In this document: positions 5,720 to 5,954 of the stretch, in pieces
Numbering within the stretch: position 1 is the stretch's first letter
How the letters are laid out: every line of letters starts with the position of its first letter
Assembly: GCA_017538005.1 (NCBI GenBank)
Contig: JAFYJR010000083.1
Location: 1 to 5,954, forward strand
DNA length: 5,954 nucleotides
From: Clostridia bacterium
GTDB lineage: Bacteria > Bacillota > Clostridia > Oscillospirales > Acutalibacteraceae
Direction of reading: 5' to 3'
Program-made: the position numbers and the translations under genes
Notes under the pieces: model-generated
Seen by the model: the letters and a program-made list of their open reading frames with translations, nothing else
What the model was told of the DNA's origin: nothing
Database searches by the model: none

Positions 5720-5954
5720 CCCAAATCCTCCTCTGCATAAATATCTTTGTAAACACCCAAAGGATAATAAGGAATCATATCCGTATCAACGAACGACAGA
5801 GCCTTTTCAGGTGAAACGCCCCAGTTTGTCGGGCATGTGGAAACGATTTCAACAAGAGAGAATCCCTTACCCTCCAACTGATACTGGAAAGCCTTCTTAA
5901 TGGCGACTTTAGCCTTTCTGACATTTGCCACATTGTTGACCGCTACGCGCTCAA
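5716..5954 (-). CDS. 2-oxoacid:ferredoxin oxidoreductase, beta subunit (3' end only)
   Basis: The frame is open from the right edge to TGA at 5718-5716, showing the last 78 residues; the TPP-binding core lies outside. The visible part holds ANVRKAKVAIKKAFQYQ, then GFSLVEIVSTCPTNWGVSP and MIPYYPLGVYKD, the C-terminal signature of the beta subunits of 2-oxoglutarate or branched-chain 2-oxoacid:ferredoxin oxidoreductases. A GTG at 5931 could be misread as a start, but the frame continues upstream in homologous sequence (ERVAVNN), so the gene is truncated by the window edge, not short. It overlaps the gamma subunit by 4 nt. The alpha subunit and perhaps a small ferredoxin subunit should lie further right. 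Confidence 0.9.
   Translation of the reverse strand, partial: ERVAVNNVANVRKAKVAIKKAFQYQLEGKGFSLVEIVSTCPTNWGVSPEKALSFVDTDMIPYYPLGVYKDIYAEEDLG

Noticed and set aside
5716..5931. A separate 71-residue protein starting at GTG 5931
   Set aside because: The same frame continues upstream to the window edge with homologous beta-subunit sequence, so this is the tail of a larger gene.

Overview
The window carries two co-directional gene clusters, both on the minus strand, so the biological reading order runs from right to left. Base composition looks like roughly 50% GC by eye. The protein variants resemble those of anaerobic gut Clostridia (Lachnospiraceae/Oscillospiraceae-like): an MGGFFG-type PurF, class I PurE with an AAGKAAHLAG motif, a stand-alone PurO-type IMP cyclohydrolase, and a ferredoxin-linked 2-oxoacid oxidoreductase. 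The lineage is inferred from recalled family resemblance, not from a search. There are no RNA genes, mobile elements, CRISPR arrays or phage genes.

Right cluster (4107-5954): the 3' end of a 2-oxoacid:ferredoxin oxidoreductase beta subunit, its gamma subunit (ATGA overlap), and a branched-chain amino acid aminotransferase (ilvE) 14 nt further on. The aminotransferase interconverts branched-chain amino acids and 2-oxoacids. The oxidoreductase interconverts 2-oxoacids and acyl-CoA plus CO2 with ferredoxin. Co-transcription suggests that the oxidoreductase acts on branched-chain 2-oxoacids (Vor/Ior-like), in a fermentative or reductive-carboxylation direction.

Junction (3964-4106, 143 nt): no convincing ilvE terminator. 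It holds a good sigma-A-type promoter (extended -10) and a 12-bp stem-loop that would lie at the very 5' end of the purine transcript, followed by the purE ribosome binding site.

Left cluster (1-3963): a de novo purine operon purE-purF-purM-purN-purO, with genes overlapping or separated by 1 to 32 nt. It covers steps 1 (PurF), 3 (PurN), 5 (PurM), 6 (PurE) and the last step to IMP (PurO-like, cut by the left edge). PurC, PurD, PurL, PurB, PurK and an AICAR transformylase are not seen and would have to lie elsewhere.

Two points merit attention. The PurF homologue has lost the glutaminase nucleophile (Gly in place of the N-terminal Cys) and other glutaminase residues, while keeping the PRPP site and the Fe-S cysteines. 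A textbook-like intrinsic terminator hairpin, with the purE stop codon in its apex and its T-tract abutting the purF ribosome binding site, sits inside the operon. Most of the remainder is ordinary, well-conserved metabolism; I see no dramatic new system.
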